From NCBI GenBank assembly GCA_902651635.1, contig CACRSC010000001.1, forward strand, positions 275,272-339,271: a DNA stretch of 64,000 nt. The letters run 5' to 3'. Position 1 is the stretch's first letter, and each line of letters starts with the position of its first letter. This document shows, piece after piece, positions 11,083-22,597 of this stretch. Source of the DNA: Mastigamoeba balamuthi (Eukaryota; Evosea; Mastigamoebida; Mastigamoebidae). Position numbers and translations under genes: made by a program. The notes beneath the pieces are model-generated. The model worked only from the letters and a program-made list of their open reading frames with translations, was not told the origin of the DNA and made no database searches.

Positions 11083-14000
11083 TTACCTCAGTCGCGGTGG
11101 AGGAGCAAGACCAACTGGGGCAACAGTCCTGCGAACGCCGCGGGGGGCCCTCAGAGGCGGGAGGCCTTGGTCTCCCATGCTGCCAGCAGAGAGCGGCGGC
11201 ATTGGCAGATTTGCAGCCAGAATAGGGATCCCGCTGTGAGGGGCAGACATGCGGGACTGCTGCTGGGCCTGCGACTGGCCGGCAGCTGCACCAGGCTCGC
11301 TCTCCACCGCCCTCAACATCTCGCCGATGAGCTGTGTCATCGGGTGGTCTTCCTCGTCCGCCCCTGGCACGACCTCGGACGCGAGTTGCCGCAGCGATGC
11401 GAGCTTGTCCGACAGCAGCACGCGCAGCTTCTCGGCGTCTCCTGCGGGTGCCTTGCCTATCGGGCCGGCGCGCACGCTGGCGCCCGCACGCACTGATGCA
11501 GCCAGAGTCTGCTCCAGCCGCGTACAGCGCTCGCGGACGCGCGTGAGCTCCTGTGATTGCTCCTGATACTGTGTCGATGATTTCTGGAGCCTCTCGCGCA
11601 GAACGTGTGCGTCCTCCTGCAGCGTCGTGAGCTGCTGGGGCAGCGTGGCGTTCTGGGCCTTGACGCGGGCGCACTCCTGCCACAACATCTCGTTCTCCTT
11701 GCGCAGGCGGCGTATCTCGTTGGCCTTCTCCAGCAGCTTGTTGCGGAGACGGCGCTCCTTGTCCGTATCTGTGGCGTCGTACAGCCGCGTCCCGCGTGAC
11801 ACCACTCTGTTGTGCTCCCACTTGCGGTCGTCACCCCTGCCTTCGTCGTCGGACTTCGGTCGGTCGCTGTCCTCGTCCCTCGGCGTCTGCTGGGGCGTGG
11901 GCGCATCCGACGGCGGCTCTCTCTCGAAGGCGTCGAGAGGTATCGGTATAGGCCCTACTCTGACCTTCGGAATTCCTGTCTCTGCCGTCTGGCAGGGACG
12001 CTTGTGGGGGTACAGGTGTTCGTGGAGGTGCTTGGCCAGTGGACTATCGGGCGGCGGCCTCCGTGGCACGGGAATGCGAGACGGAGAGCTCTTCGGCGAC
12101 ATGAGGCTGAGTCCGCTTGAAGAAGGGGATCTCGCTGCTATAGAGCCGGGTGGCGGCACGGCCTGCGAGGCATCGCGTCCCTGTTGGCCCCGCTTTTGTA
12201 CCGTCGCGAACTGGTCTGACTGCATTGGCGCGCCGTCAGCAACCAAGACCTCGTCGATGAGCTCCTCGACGATGGTGTTCGCACTGAGCTCCCTGCTAAA
12301 GCAGATTGGAGTTCCGACCACGCACAGATCAATCGGGGCGCCTATGACAAGCGCCGAGTTGTCCGCTGGTGCGGCCTCTTCTGCTGCCCCTTTCTCGAGA
12401 TCGCCGCTGTCCTCCCTTTCCGTCTTGACTACTTCTGCCTCCTTCTCGGCGAGCAGCTTCTCAGTGACCTGTTGCGCCAGGTTTTCCTCGACCTGGGGCT
12501 GCGCGTTCCTCTCTCGTGAGCGCACTGATGGTGGCTTCTCTCTTTTCTGTTGGCGTTGCGACGCCGGCTTCTCCACTTTGGGCGCCACGACGGTCTGCTC
12601 AACCGCAGCTTTCTCTGAGCGCACAGTGCTTGGAGCCGACTCCGTTTTCTCGGGAATACGCGACGAAGCAGGTGCGGCCTCCGCTATCGGAGGCGCCGAG
12701 TGCTTGCTTGTGGCGTCGGCTGTCGGGGGTGCGGAGTGCTGGTCGTTGTCCCCGTTTGTCGTAGAGGCAGTTGACGGTGGCTCCAGATCATCTGGGTGGA
12801 ATGGCGATGGTCTACGCAGAGAGATGGCGCTCTTCTCGCGCGGGCCTTCGTTATCAAGCAGGCGCTTGCGAGCTGTGCACGCGCCCTTCTCGTCGATCAC
12901 ATCCACAGCCGGCGAGAACCTGAGACGTGACTGCGAACGCAGGAATCCCTTAAGTTGACCCGACGAGCTCTTTCGCGTCGATGGCAGGGCCGCGTCGACG
13001 ACAACTTCTTGCGACTGTGACTTGAGCAGAGGCGGCCCTTCAGCTTCGTCGAACACCTCGTCCGTGGCTTCCTGGACAGCTGCTTGCTCCCCCTGTGTAT
13101 CAAGGTCCGCGGGAGGTGCCTCGTCCACAGGCTCTTCCGCTGCGGCCTCTGCAATGGCCTCGACGGAAGGCTGCTGTGCTGCCGGAAGCTCCTCGGCTGT
13201 GGGCTCCTCCGGTATGTCCTCGGGAGTGGGCTCGTTTACAGGGACTGCAGTGACTTCCGCTGCTAGCTCCTCTTGTGCGAACTCCACGGCCGCTGTGTCC
13301 TCGACCTGCTGCGCCTGGCTCCGTGGTCTCGACTGGGAGAGTACCTGTGCAGCAGGCGTGGCTCTGCGGCTACTCCGAGGTGTGGCCTTTTTCTCTGGAG
13401 TCTTCGGAGGCGCACGTGAACTCGTTGAGGCAGCCGAGTCGGACCTCTTTCTTCCGGAGGACCGCGGAATGCTCGACGGCGTCTTCTCTCTCGTGTCCTG
13501 GCTTCGTGACCTCGTCCTCTGCGAAGACAGTGGTGGTGGAAGCTCCGGCGGCGGCTTCTTCTGCGGCGACCTGGGGGCGCTGGGTACTCGTGAAGCCTCG
13601 AGTTTTTGCACTGTGCTTGCCGGCCTGCTGGCCTGCTGGGTCGTGGAAGGAGGAATTTGGCTCTGTGTAGCCGGCCTCGGACGCGAGGACGCGATTCTCT
13701 GGGACAGGCGTGCACTGAGCTTGACAATCTCCGCGCCGCCGTTTACACCCACGTCACCGCTCGAGAGAGAAGACCTGTGGCGCGACTGCCTGAGCAGCGG
13801 TTCCTCCGGGGCGATGTCGCGTTCGTGGTGCTCCTCGCAGGACATAGACATGCTCGACCGCTTCGACTTCTGCAGCTCGCTGTCCGAGCGCACCGACGTG
13901 GGCATGATGTCCTCCTCGAGGTCCTCCTCTGGGACGCCGTCGACGACGAACACGGACTCTGTCGGCATGTCGCCGGCACTTGTCGTGCCGGCAGATGCAA

Positions 14001-14960
14001 CCGCTATCCTGCTCGAGTCCATCCTGCCGTCCTCGTCGCCCTCCTGCGAGCCTTCAAGCCCCTTGCTGCCCTGAATTGATCCTGTCTGGGGTGCGACTGG
14101 CGCGCTCGATGGCTTTCCCAGCCCCTCTTGGGTGTCCTCTGGCGGAGCGTCCTCCACGACCTCTGAAGGCCTGGCGGGCGCTTCTTCTGCGGCCTCCTCC
14201 TGGTCTCCGTCGTCGCCTTTGAATTGCTCCTGCTCTGCGTCGTTGGGCTGCTCCAGCTGCTCTTGGCCAGCCTCCTCGGTGCTGTCCTGGTTCGTCGCGG
14301 CTTCCTCTGATGACGCTTGCTCCGGCCTGGCGCACTCGTCTGCGGCGTCGGGCCTTGAATCGTCCTCAGCGACGTCCTCTTCGTCGAACCCCTCCTCCTC
14401 GTACTTGTCCGCCTCGTCCTCGGACGTGACCACTCGGAACGCCGCCGTCACTTGCACGTCCGCCGACGCTGCGAGGCCCGCTTGGTCGACCTCTGCGGTG
14501 TCGTCGTCCTCGAGGTCCGGGGGCACCGACCTCATGGGCGTCGCCGGCATCGACGACCTCGCGCTCCTCCGCAAGTGCACGTTGGATGGCGGCTTGCTGC
14601 TCCCGATCAGCGTCGTCATGAGCGGCGGCCGTTGGCGCGCCAGCGGCCCCTCGTTGGCGGCCTTGAGGCTGTCGCGCAGCACGTGGCCCCGGTAGACCGC
14701 CTGTATCCGCGTCGCCGCCTCCTGCTGGAGCTCGCTCTCGTCGCCCTCCGCGGTGTTGCTCTTGGCGGGCGCGTCCTCGGGGAAGGGGGAGTCCGATTGG
14801 CCTGCGCGGGCGGGTGACGTTGGGGAACGTGGAAATAAGAGAGCGTGGGTGGGTTACCGAGAAGGCCGCCCTCCTCGAGCGGAACGGACTCGTCCTGGGA
14901 GCTGGGGACGCCAGTGCAACCGTCGTACATGTCCTCTACGTCGAGCACCTCGCCCGCCAT
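11083..14960 (-). CDS. Large IQ-motif, acidic disordered, coiled-coil protein
   Basis: Two exons, 14867-14960 and 11083-14801 (intron of 65 nt, GTAACC...CGCAG), encode about 1270 residues. An IQ motif lies near residues 57-75 (ATRIQAVYRGHVLRD), a calmodulin/light-chain binding site. Most of the rest is low complexity and highly acidic (Glu/Asp/Ser/Pro/Ala), predicted disordered. A clear coiled coil runs from about residue 1045 to 1130 (NKLLEKANEIRRLRKENEML and following heptads). The C-terminal ~90 residues contain a short helix and a Pro/Met-rich tail. The 3.7-kb second exon without interruption is unusual for this window. A cytoskeletal or centrosomal/flagellar scaffold is possible but only inferred; no family is recognised. 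Confidence 0.75.
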
Positions 14961-15180
14961 TCGTGGGTCGTGCGGGTGCGCCTATATTTGGTCCCCCGAT
15001 TGAAAAATCAAGCCCTTGGTTAAATATCTGAAAAAGCGGGTGTCCCTTCCTTTGCGAAGAGTCGAAATTGTTGATGTCAACGATGACGCGATGTGTCGCG
15101 CGGAATAAGTTTTTTTCTGTGTTCCCGGCCCCCCGTTTTTTCTTTTCTCAGAGGTCCGTGCTCTTTATCCTCCATCGACA

Positions 15181-15781
15181 ATGGGCGGGTGCGTGTCTCT
15201 CCCCTCTCTCCCTCGCCTCCTCCCCGCGCCGCCGCGGCCTTGGCTCATGTCTCCCGCAACAGCCCGAGGGGTATGCATGCGGCGCGCAAGCTGCGCAACA
15301 CGAGGCGTGTTCAGCGCTGGGCTGACAAGAGCTACAACAAGTCTCACCTCCCCACGAAGTGGACGAACCCCTTCGCCGGTGCCTCGCACGCCAAGGGCAT
15401 CGTTGTCGAGAAGATGTGCGCCCGCTCCTCCCCGCCCGTCCTCGGGCCCACCGGCGGCCGCCCTATACATCGCGATTTGCTGACGCAATTGCTGTGCCGC
15501 CCTCTCCCCGCAGCGGTGTCGAGTCGAAGCAGCCTAACTCTGCCGTCCGTAAGTGCGTCCGCGTCCAGCTGATCAAGAACGGCAAGAAGATCTCGGCCTT
15601 CGTCCCCCGCGACGGTTGCCTGAACTTCATCGAGGAGAACGACGAGGTCCTCGTCGCCGGTTTCGGCCGCAAGGGTCACGCCGTCGGTGATATCCCTGGG
15701 ATCCGTTTCAAGGTTGTCACCGTCTCGGGCTGCTCGCTGCTGGCCCTCTTCCAGGAGAAGAAGGAGAAGCCCCGTTCGTAA
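15181..15781 (+). CDS. RPS23: 40S ribosomal protein S23 (uS12)
   Basis: Three exons, 15181-15188, 15263-15415 and 15514-15781, encode 142 residues (the human protein is 143). Splicing restores [13 protein letters not shown] at the N terminus and [20 protein letters not shown] across the second intron. The decoding-centre loop with the hydroxylated proline region QPNSAVRKC is intact, as are [20 protein letters not shown] and [20 protein letters not shown]. uS12 monitors codon-anticodon pairing in the small subunit. Donors are GTGCGT and GTGCGC. The first exon is only 8 nt long, a common position for the first intron in ribosomal-protein genes. A pyrimidine-rich tract lies just before the ATG. 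Confidence 0.97.
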
Positions 15782-16135
15782 AGGGCTTTCGGACCTGCCT
15801 CCCGAATGGCGCTTTGCGTCGGAGGTCCTGGCTGCAGTGATCGAACTCTGTGCCTCGACCTCTGGCACTGAGCGGCCATTCCCCAAACCTCGTTGACCCT
15901 CGGCGCACCCCCAACAATGATCCCCTAGTCAACCTCCCGTGTGCTACTTTTCTGTCGTGGGCCTTCGCTGCGATGTTGTTGCCTTCATTTTGTCCCCTGT
16001 GCCCTGTTTACATACGGAGACAGTATTGAGCAACAGGCTCGGTGCGTGTAGTTCCACATTTCAATACGTCCGATCATCGGTTGAGTTCTCTATTTGTCTT
16101 TGTCCGACGTGGGTGCCGAATCAGTCCTCTTCTTC
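15782..16135. other. Convergent intergenic region
   Basis: 354 bp between the RPS23 stop and the MFAP1 stop, AT-richer than coding sequence. No gene or RNA recognised. Confidence 0.5.
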
Positions 16136-17705
16136 TTAGACGGTCGTTCGAGATCGCTGCAACAGTAGGTTAGAAAAATCCGACTTGTCTAAATGTACGC
16201 ACTCTTTCATGCCGCCCATCTTTCTCGTGTACTTGGACTGAAGCGACGTGCTGGAGGCCCACGACGCCTCCTGCTGGAACGTCGTGTCCTGGTCGAGCAA
16301 GTGCGTGTACTTGGTCCGCGAGTGCTTGCCGAAGTTCTTGACCTGCAGCACCTTGGGCAGGTTCTCCTTCTTGACCATCGCGTCCTCGCCCGTGGCGGCG
16401 TCCCAGTCCCACTTGCCCGCCTTGCTGATGTCCCACTCGCCGCCGTCCATGAAGAACGCGCCCCTGTGGTAGTACTTCTGCATAAACTGCCACTTCCTGT
16501 GCTCCTTGGGGTCTTCGCTGGCGCCCTCGCCCGACTCGGCAGCGGCCTTGGCCTCCTCCCTCGCGAGCTCGAGCCTGTCCTTCTGGAACTGCTCGCGCTC
16601 GTTCTTCTCGAACCTGATCCGCTCCAGCTCCCTCTCGCGCCACAGGGCGTACTCAGCGGCCTCGTCCTCGATCTCCGTCGACGGCGGCTCGGGTCCCGAG
16701 TCCAGGGCGTCGTTCTTCTCCCTCTCGTCGCCCTCCTTGAGTATCTGTGCCACGAGCAGCTTCGACTGCTCCTGCCTGATCCGCAGCTGAGCGGGCAAGC
16801 GGGCGTGAGGGGCGCATAGACAACACCGAGTGCTTACGCGCTCTTCGTCGGCGGCGATGCTCTTCAGCTCCTCCTCCTCGATGGCGGCGCGCTCCTTGTC
16901 GAGGATCCTCTGCTCCCTGCGGGCCGAAGCAGGTGAGCTGCGCGTCCCCAACAACGCGGGCGTACTTGGTCACAAACGTGGGCTGGAACTGGGGTTTCAC
17001 CCACTCCTCTTCCTCCTCCTCTTCCTCGTCCTCGTACTCCTCCTCGTCCACGCTCTCTTCCTGCTGCTCCTGCTTCACCGCGGCGGGCTCCTCCAGCACC
17101 TCGGCCTTGACCGGGACGGTGGCCGCAGCCTCCTCCTGCTCCCGCTTGCGCAGCTTCTCCCTGATGGCCCGGCGCCGCCTCTCGATCTCCTCGTCGTCCT
17201 CCTCGGGCTCTTCGGGCTCCTCGGGCTTGGGGACGGGCTCCTGCTTGACACGCTCCGCCTGCGCTGGCGCTGCCTCGGTCTCGGTCGAGAGGACCTCCGC
17301 TACGTGGCGCTCTCTCCTCCTCCTGATCGCCTCCTCCCGGTCTTCCGGGCCCTCGGTCGCCGCCTTCTGCAGCCTCTTGAGCCTCTCGTCCTCACTGCAC
17401 CGGCACACGGCGAGCGTCAGACCACGCGGGTTCACACGGAAAATAGAAGCGAACACGGGGTGCGACAGCGGCTTCTGCTTCTCCTTGAGGTCGCTGGGCG
17501 CGATGCCGAGGGAGAGCTCCGAGAACGCGGTCTCGGTGTCGTCGGAGTCGGCCCACTCGGGCGCTTTGCCGGGCCAGTAGCGCGCGGGCAGCTTGTTCGC
17601 AGCCTCCTCCTCGATCTGTCGCTGCCGCCGCTGGTACTGCAGCATATACAGGTCCGACCCCAGGACAGGGGCGATCGGAAGCCCGGGCGCCGGCCGTGTT
17701 CCCAT
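16136..17705 (-). CDS. MFAP1: MFAP1-like spliceosomal B-complex protein
   Basis: Four exons (minus) 17467-17705, 16956-17394, 16838-16912 and 16136-16786, about 467 residues (human MFAP1 439). Family marks are ARYWPGKAPEWADSD near the N terminus, charged Glu/Arg helices including EEIERRRRAIREKLRKREQE, then KPQFQPTFVTKYAR. The diagnostic C-terminal block is QKYYHRGAFFMD, LPKVLQVKNFGKHSRTKYTH and LLDQDTTF. MFAP1 is a nuclear pre-mRNA splicing factor of the B complex, partner of PRP38. Exon joins keep phase; those at 17394/17467 and 16912/16956 are inferred from phase and could differ by a few codons. A downstream in-frame Met near 17645 is an alternative start. Confidence 0.9.
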
Positions 17706-17803
17706 CTCTGCGTTTCACAAAGAGTGCGCGCGCGGCTCTTGGAGAAAGTTCTGCTGCAGGATATCCAGAGATAGGAGAATCTGCTGAGATTCACACATCC
17801 TCC

Positions 17804-19213
17804 ATGTCCAACAGGCGCAAGCAGGACACGGCGCTCTCGCTCGACGCGTTGCCCCCGGACCCCGACAGCAGCGAGGACGAGAGCGCAGACGACATCGCGC
17901 GCGCCCCCAGCGACATCGAGTCCCCGTCCTCGCTCTGCGCCCCGCGCGTGCACCACAGCCGCAAGCGCCGCTTCTCGCTCGCCTTCCTGCTGCTCTGCGC
18001 CGCGTGGGCGCTCGGTCTCGTCTACGGCGAGCTGCTCAGGATACACTTCGCCGTCCGCTCGTGCGGCTACGAGCGTGCCGACGGCGCCGTGAGCCGCCTC
18101 GTGATGGTCGGCGACCCGCAGCTCATCGACTCGCCGTCTTACGGCTACGCCACGCGCTTCGAGCTCCTTGGCCGCGCCGCCGCAGCCGTTGCCGACGCCT
18201 ACGTGCGCCGCGCGTGGTCGAGCGCGGACTCTGTGCTCGCCCCCGACGCGTTCGTCGTGCTGGGCGACGTGCTGGACGCCGGCAGGGCGCTCAGCGACGC
18301 CAGCTTCGCGGCGTCGGCGGCGAGGACCAAGCGCGTCATGCGCAGGGCGAACGGCGGCCGCGTGCACGTCATCTGCGGCAACCACGACATCGGCTGGAGG
18401 ATCGACGGGGTCGAGAGGAACGCGAGGAGGTTCTCCAAGGCGTTTGGGGCGCTGCACTGGATAGAGCCCATCGCGGGCGACGCGTCTGCGCTCGTCGGCG
18501 TGTGCGTGCCGCTGCTCGCGGAGCCCAGCGGGAGCGCGCGAGAAGAGGCCGAGGCGTTCCTCGAGGTTGCCTCAAGCTACCGCGAGTAGTCCCCATTCGC
18601 CTGTGCCTCTGGTCGTCTCACAGTGCGCCACAGAGGCCGTGAGGACAAAAGTGCTGCTGTCGCACATTCCGCTGTGGAGGCCGCCGGGGACGCCCTGCGG
18701 CGCGGGCAGCGTCAACGGGCCCATCACGGCGTACCAGGGCTACTCGTACACCAACATGCTGCCGAAGAGCATCTCGCAGCGCATTCTCGACGCTGTCCAG
18801 CCCACCTACGTCTTCAGTGTATGCTGACCGCCCCGAAGTCAACGCTGTGCTGACCGTGTACGATGAAGGGTGACAGCCATGATTGGTGCCAGGTGAACCA
18901 TACGTACGGCAAGGTGAAGGCGACGGAGTACACGCTGCCAGCCTTCTCGATGACGGGCGGGCAGGGAAACCCGGGCATGGCACTCGTGACGGTGCACAGG
19001 GACGGGAGGCTGTACGTGGCCCACTGCAACCTGCCCAACCACTACTACACATTCGGCGCCTATGCTGTGGCAGCGGTGGCGTCCATCCTCCTCTTGTCGA
19101 AGTTCGGCGGGGCTCGCCGTAGTCGAAGCAGGGCGGGCGCTGTTTTGGAGATGGTAATCCTGGCCGTGGCGGGGTTGTGCCTGTACTCCCTGATGGCGTG
19201 GTTGGATGCGTGA
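17804..19213 (+). CDS. Membrane metallophosphoesterase of the PGAP5/MPPE1 (Cdc1/Ted1) family
   Basis: Three exons, 17804-18565, 18624-18818 and 18869-19213, about 433 residues. The N-terminal cytosolic tail is acidic/Ser-rich, followed by a TM helix (FSLAFLLLCAAWALGLVYGE). Calcineurin-like metallophosphoesterase motifs follow in order: VMVGDPQLI, VLGDVLDAGR, VICGNHDIGW, VLLSHIPL and, restored by splicing, FSGDSHDWC. A second TM pair lies at the C terminus (AYAVAAVASILLL and LEMVILAVAGLCLY). In the family, PGAP5/Cdc1 enzymes remove ethanolamine phosphate from GPI-anchor mannose in the ER/Golgi. Substrate assignment here is by family only. Introns are 58 and 50 nt. Confidence 0.88.
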
Positions 19214-19425
19214 AAATAGCCAAAATTGAGGCCACCAAGTCATCCCACTAACAAGAACACGCTGTGACAAACATAAATTCGATTGCTCTCGCCTTGGCGA
19301 GCTGCGGAAGAGATCGGTTGTTTGAGCAAAACCAACGTCGAACCCATCTTATCTTGACTCGCTAGATTCTTGTGACGTGGTGATATCTGGCTAAGGACTC
19401 TTCCGTGTCTCTCCAGTCCCTGAAG

Positions 19426-21545
19426 ATGGCGGACCAGCAGCAGCAGCCCACCAGCGACCCCGCACAGCCCACACCCCTTCAGCGCTTTGCCGACCCCCAG
19501 GTGCAGCGCTGACGCTCTTCCAACTATCGTCTTTTCGGCAAGCAATCGCTAAATTGCGGTGTGTGCGTATTTCTAAGCCTCCGAGGCAGGCCGCGCTCGG
19601 GCCGATGCCGTCCAGCAGGGCAGCGGTGACAGTCCCGAGGGCCACTCAAATCGCGGCCGGGGGCGTCTCGTCCTCGCAACCACCGGCACCGGCACTCAGG
19701 GCACCACAGCAGCCTGCCCACACGCGATATTTCATCATCAAGTCGTTCAGGTACACCCTCTGCGGGCACATCAACCAGCACACACGCAGCCGAGGCCGGC
19801 ACCGCCCCTGTGACTCACCCCATGACCGCGCTCAGCGAGAGGGACGTGGAGGTCTCGAAGGAGAAGGGCATCTGGGCAACACAGCCGCACAACGAGCAGC
19901 GCCTCAACGACGCCTTCACCGTACGCCTGGCTGGTTCATTTTTTGTGGCTGAGGGTGAATGGATGGGGGTGCCTTTGGGGGTCAACGATGAAACATTTGT
20001 GCACTTGCCGGAGCTTGCCAAACTGCACACGGCTTTAAGCAACCAGTGACGAGAGACTTCTCGATTCTGAGACCCGAGACAGGCCTTCACTGCTTTCAAC
20101 ACTCCCACGCGATTCAGAACTCAGTTTGCCACTCCTCGCACAGTCGGCGTCGGAGGTGGTGCTGTTCTTTTCGGTCAACGGTTCGGGCAAATTCCAGGGA
20201 GCCGCGAAGTGCGCACCCGCCCCTCCGCACCACACTCACGGGGAACCCTGCAGAATGACGTCGCCTGCCTCTGGCGACTCGAACCCGACCGAGTGGGACA
20301 GCAGCAACGGGAACTCCCCTGTTCGATGGGGCAGCATCTTCTCTGTCACTTGGCTCTGCAAGTACGACCGCCGCGTCTCTTCAGCACATTGGCGGGCTAA
20401 CAAACACACTCCAATAGGAACGAGCTTCCCTTCGGAGCCACCGCGCACTTGAAGAACCCCCTCAACATGTACAAGCCGGTCAAGGTCAGCCGCGATGGCC
20501 AGGAGGTCACGCCGGAGATCGGCTCCGAGCTGTTTGCCCTGATGACTGGCGCCAAGCAGCCGCCGTCGCCCTCGCAGTTCGCGTGCCTGCCCGCTCCTCC
20601 GCGGATGGCCTACGCCCAGCAGGAGATGCAGGAGAACCAGAACCGCCCCCAGCGCTACACATTGCTCCGCCGTCCCGACTCGGCCCCACAGCAACGCCCC
20701 CTTTTCGCCCCAACGGTCGGACAGCCCACGGGATTGGCTGCCACCCAGGGACAGCCAGCAATAGCTGCTACTCCTGTCTCGCCGAGCGTGCTGCGCCAGA
20801 TGGGAAGAGGGCCACGGCAGTTCAGCGGCGGCCCTGACCAATCACTGCCTACGCCCACGCCCGGAAGGGGCTCGCCAAGGTGCGACACTCCAGAGCTCGC
20901 TCCTCTCACGCGGCGTAGCATCGGGCTGGATGGAGTTGCCCAGGTCCCTTTGATGTACGTCAACGCATACGGTCAAGTTATTCCTGATCTCGGGTAGACG
21001 CCAATCTGAACACCATCGGCTCATTCTCACTCACCTCTCGTAGAACATACAACCCTGTGCTCCTGCAGCAGGGCGTCATTCCGTTCTTCCCGCCGCAGCA
21101 GAGCAGCCCCGGAGCTCAGTTCGGGAGCAGGTCGAACCCCTCTTCTCCGAAGTCCTCGTCACCGGCCGCCCAGACCGACGCCCAGTCGTCAAAACCGCCC
21201 GCGTCGCCCTCGGCGTCACCGACTGCGGAGGCGCTGTGCCTGTTCTGTGGTCGGTGCGCAGCATCGGTGGCTGCGTACCCGTGTATGCACATCGTGAGCT
21301 GTGAGGGGTGCTCGCAGCACATCGCCGTCGCTGGGTGCCCCTTCCCGGGGTGCAAGGAGGAGCAGCAGCAGCGCGTGTTCCAACTACAACAGGCATACCA
21401 GCACGCCTCGATGCAGATGCCCGTGGGGCCGCGCCGCGGATCCCCGGTCAATGCCCGCCGCACGGGCGCACCCCGGCAGGTTCTGTCGTACACGTACGAC
21501 GCTGGCGGAGTACTCCAGCAGCAGCGTGACCCCCAGCAAGTGTGA
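19426..21545 (+). CDS. YTHDC1-type m6A reader fused to a C-terminal RING finger
   Basis: Seven exons (19426-19500, 19578-19750, 19836-19920, 20144-20208, 20254-20361, 20418-20993 and 21044-21545) give about 527 residues; all six joins keep phase. The YTH domain spans roughly residues 74-212: RYFIIKSF, KGIWATQPHNEQRLNDAF, VVLFFSVNGSGKFQGAAK, GSIFSVTWLCKNELPFG, AHLKNPLNMYKPVKVSRDGQ. This matches YTHDC1 more than YTHDF, and the Trp of the m6A cage (GIWAT) is present. After ~200 Gln/Pro/Ser-rich residues comes an IAP-like RING near 425-465: CLFC, a nine-residue spacer, YPCMHIVSCEGC, CPFPGC. The protein could bind m6A RNA and recruit an E2. The exon 2 acceptor may be 19578 or 19590. Confidence 0.88.
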
Positions 21546-21741
21546 GTTTTTGTTCGGACGTTTCCAAAGTGAAACACCCGGCGCTATGCCCGGATAACAA
21601 GCCAAGCCAGCAAGAGACAATCAAAAAGCAGTTCATTTGCCAGCGTTTGTGTAATCCAAAAACGGGGGGAGCCAAAAGGAGAGTGGGCACGGGCGTGGCA
21701 AACGATACTTAAAGCGCGTTGTAATCGTATAGCGTCGCGTG

Positions 21742-22518
21742 CTAAAAGTCTGTCCCGTCTACCACCGACTGGATGCGCACGAAAACGTGCGGGGCGAGTG
21801 ATGTTATCACCCTCCTCGCCGCACATTGTGCAGCGAAAGTCATGCACGAGCGCAGGTCGACCATCTTGAGCGACGGGAGGCGCAGGCACATAGCCGCGAA
21901 CGCTCCCTCGGTCATCAGGTCGGTTCCGATGTGCACAACTTCGAGATCGCAGTGGCTGGACAGGCTCAGCAACGCGGCATCCGTCAGGCCGCAAACGTTG
22001 GCCAGGTCGATCTCCACGAGACCCGTCGCCCACCGCGCGACCTGCGTCACTCCGGCGTCGGACAGGGCAGCGCCCGGAGCGATAAACTGCCGGAGGCCGC
22101 TGATCGTCGGCGCAATGCGCACGACGAAAGCATCGGTCGTTTCCGGCGGCAGCACGAGGCGCTCGAGGGTCGATCCGGCCTGCGAAATGGCCACGGCGGA
22201 CTCCGTTCCAAGCGACGTCCCCGAGGCAACCTCGAGCTCCCTGAGGTTTGACAGAAGGCACGACAGGCGTCCGAGGTCGGGGACGGGGTGCCTCCAGACC
22301 TTCAGCTCGCTGAAACGAAACTGCGACGTAGCGATCTGCCACAGGTCCGAGTGCAGCACGGACGCTGAGGCAGCGTCGGCCAAGTCCCTCTCCGACACCA
22401 GCTCCGGCAGCCACGAGACGTGCCTCCACCGCCTGCAGACCACAGGAGCAGTCCGGCACAAGTCCTTCGTGGGCAGCCACGAGAAAACGGCCGACAAGAG
22501 CCCATCCGTAAGCCCCAT
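21742..22518 (-). CDS. F-box and leucine-rich-repeat protein
   Basis: Single exon of 258 residues. The N-terminal F-box begins GLLSAVFSWLPTKDLCRTAP and continues VCRRWRHVSW, the usual Skp1-binding core. It is followed by irregular leucine-rich repeats of the AMN1/cysteine-containing type: LSDAGVTQVARWATGLVEID, VCGLTDAALLSLSSHC, LPSLKMVDLRSC. The arrangement predicts a substrate receptor of an SCF ubiquitin ligase. The substrate is unknown. The ATG at 22518 starts directly upstream of the F-box. No intron is needed. Confidence 0.85.
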   Translation of the reverse strand: MGLTDGLLSAVFSWLPTKDLCRTAPVVCRRWRHVSWLPELVSERDLADAASASVLHSDLWQIATSQFRFSELKVWRHPVPDLGRLSCLLSNLRELEVASGTSLGTESAVAISQAGSTLERLVLPPETTDAFVVRIAPTISGLRQFIAPGAALSDAGVTQVARWATGLVEIDLANVCGLTDAALLSLSSHCDLEVVHIGTDLMTEGAFAAMCLRLPSLKMVDLRSCMTFAAQCAARRVITSLAPHVFVRIQSVVDGTDF

Positions 22519-22597
22519 CGTGTAGTCGATGTCACCCGAGTATGAGCACGTGTGCCCTGCGTGTATTTAGACGTGACCCCCAACACAAGCGGCGGTC

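Noticed and set aside
11627-14079. Long Ser-rich plus-strand frames (11627-12958 and 13022-14074)
   Set aside because: Antisense shadows of the acidic disordered gene on the minus strand.
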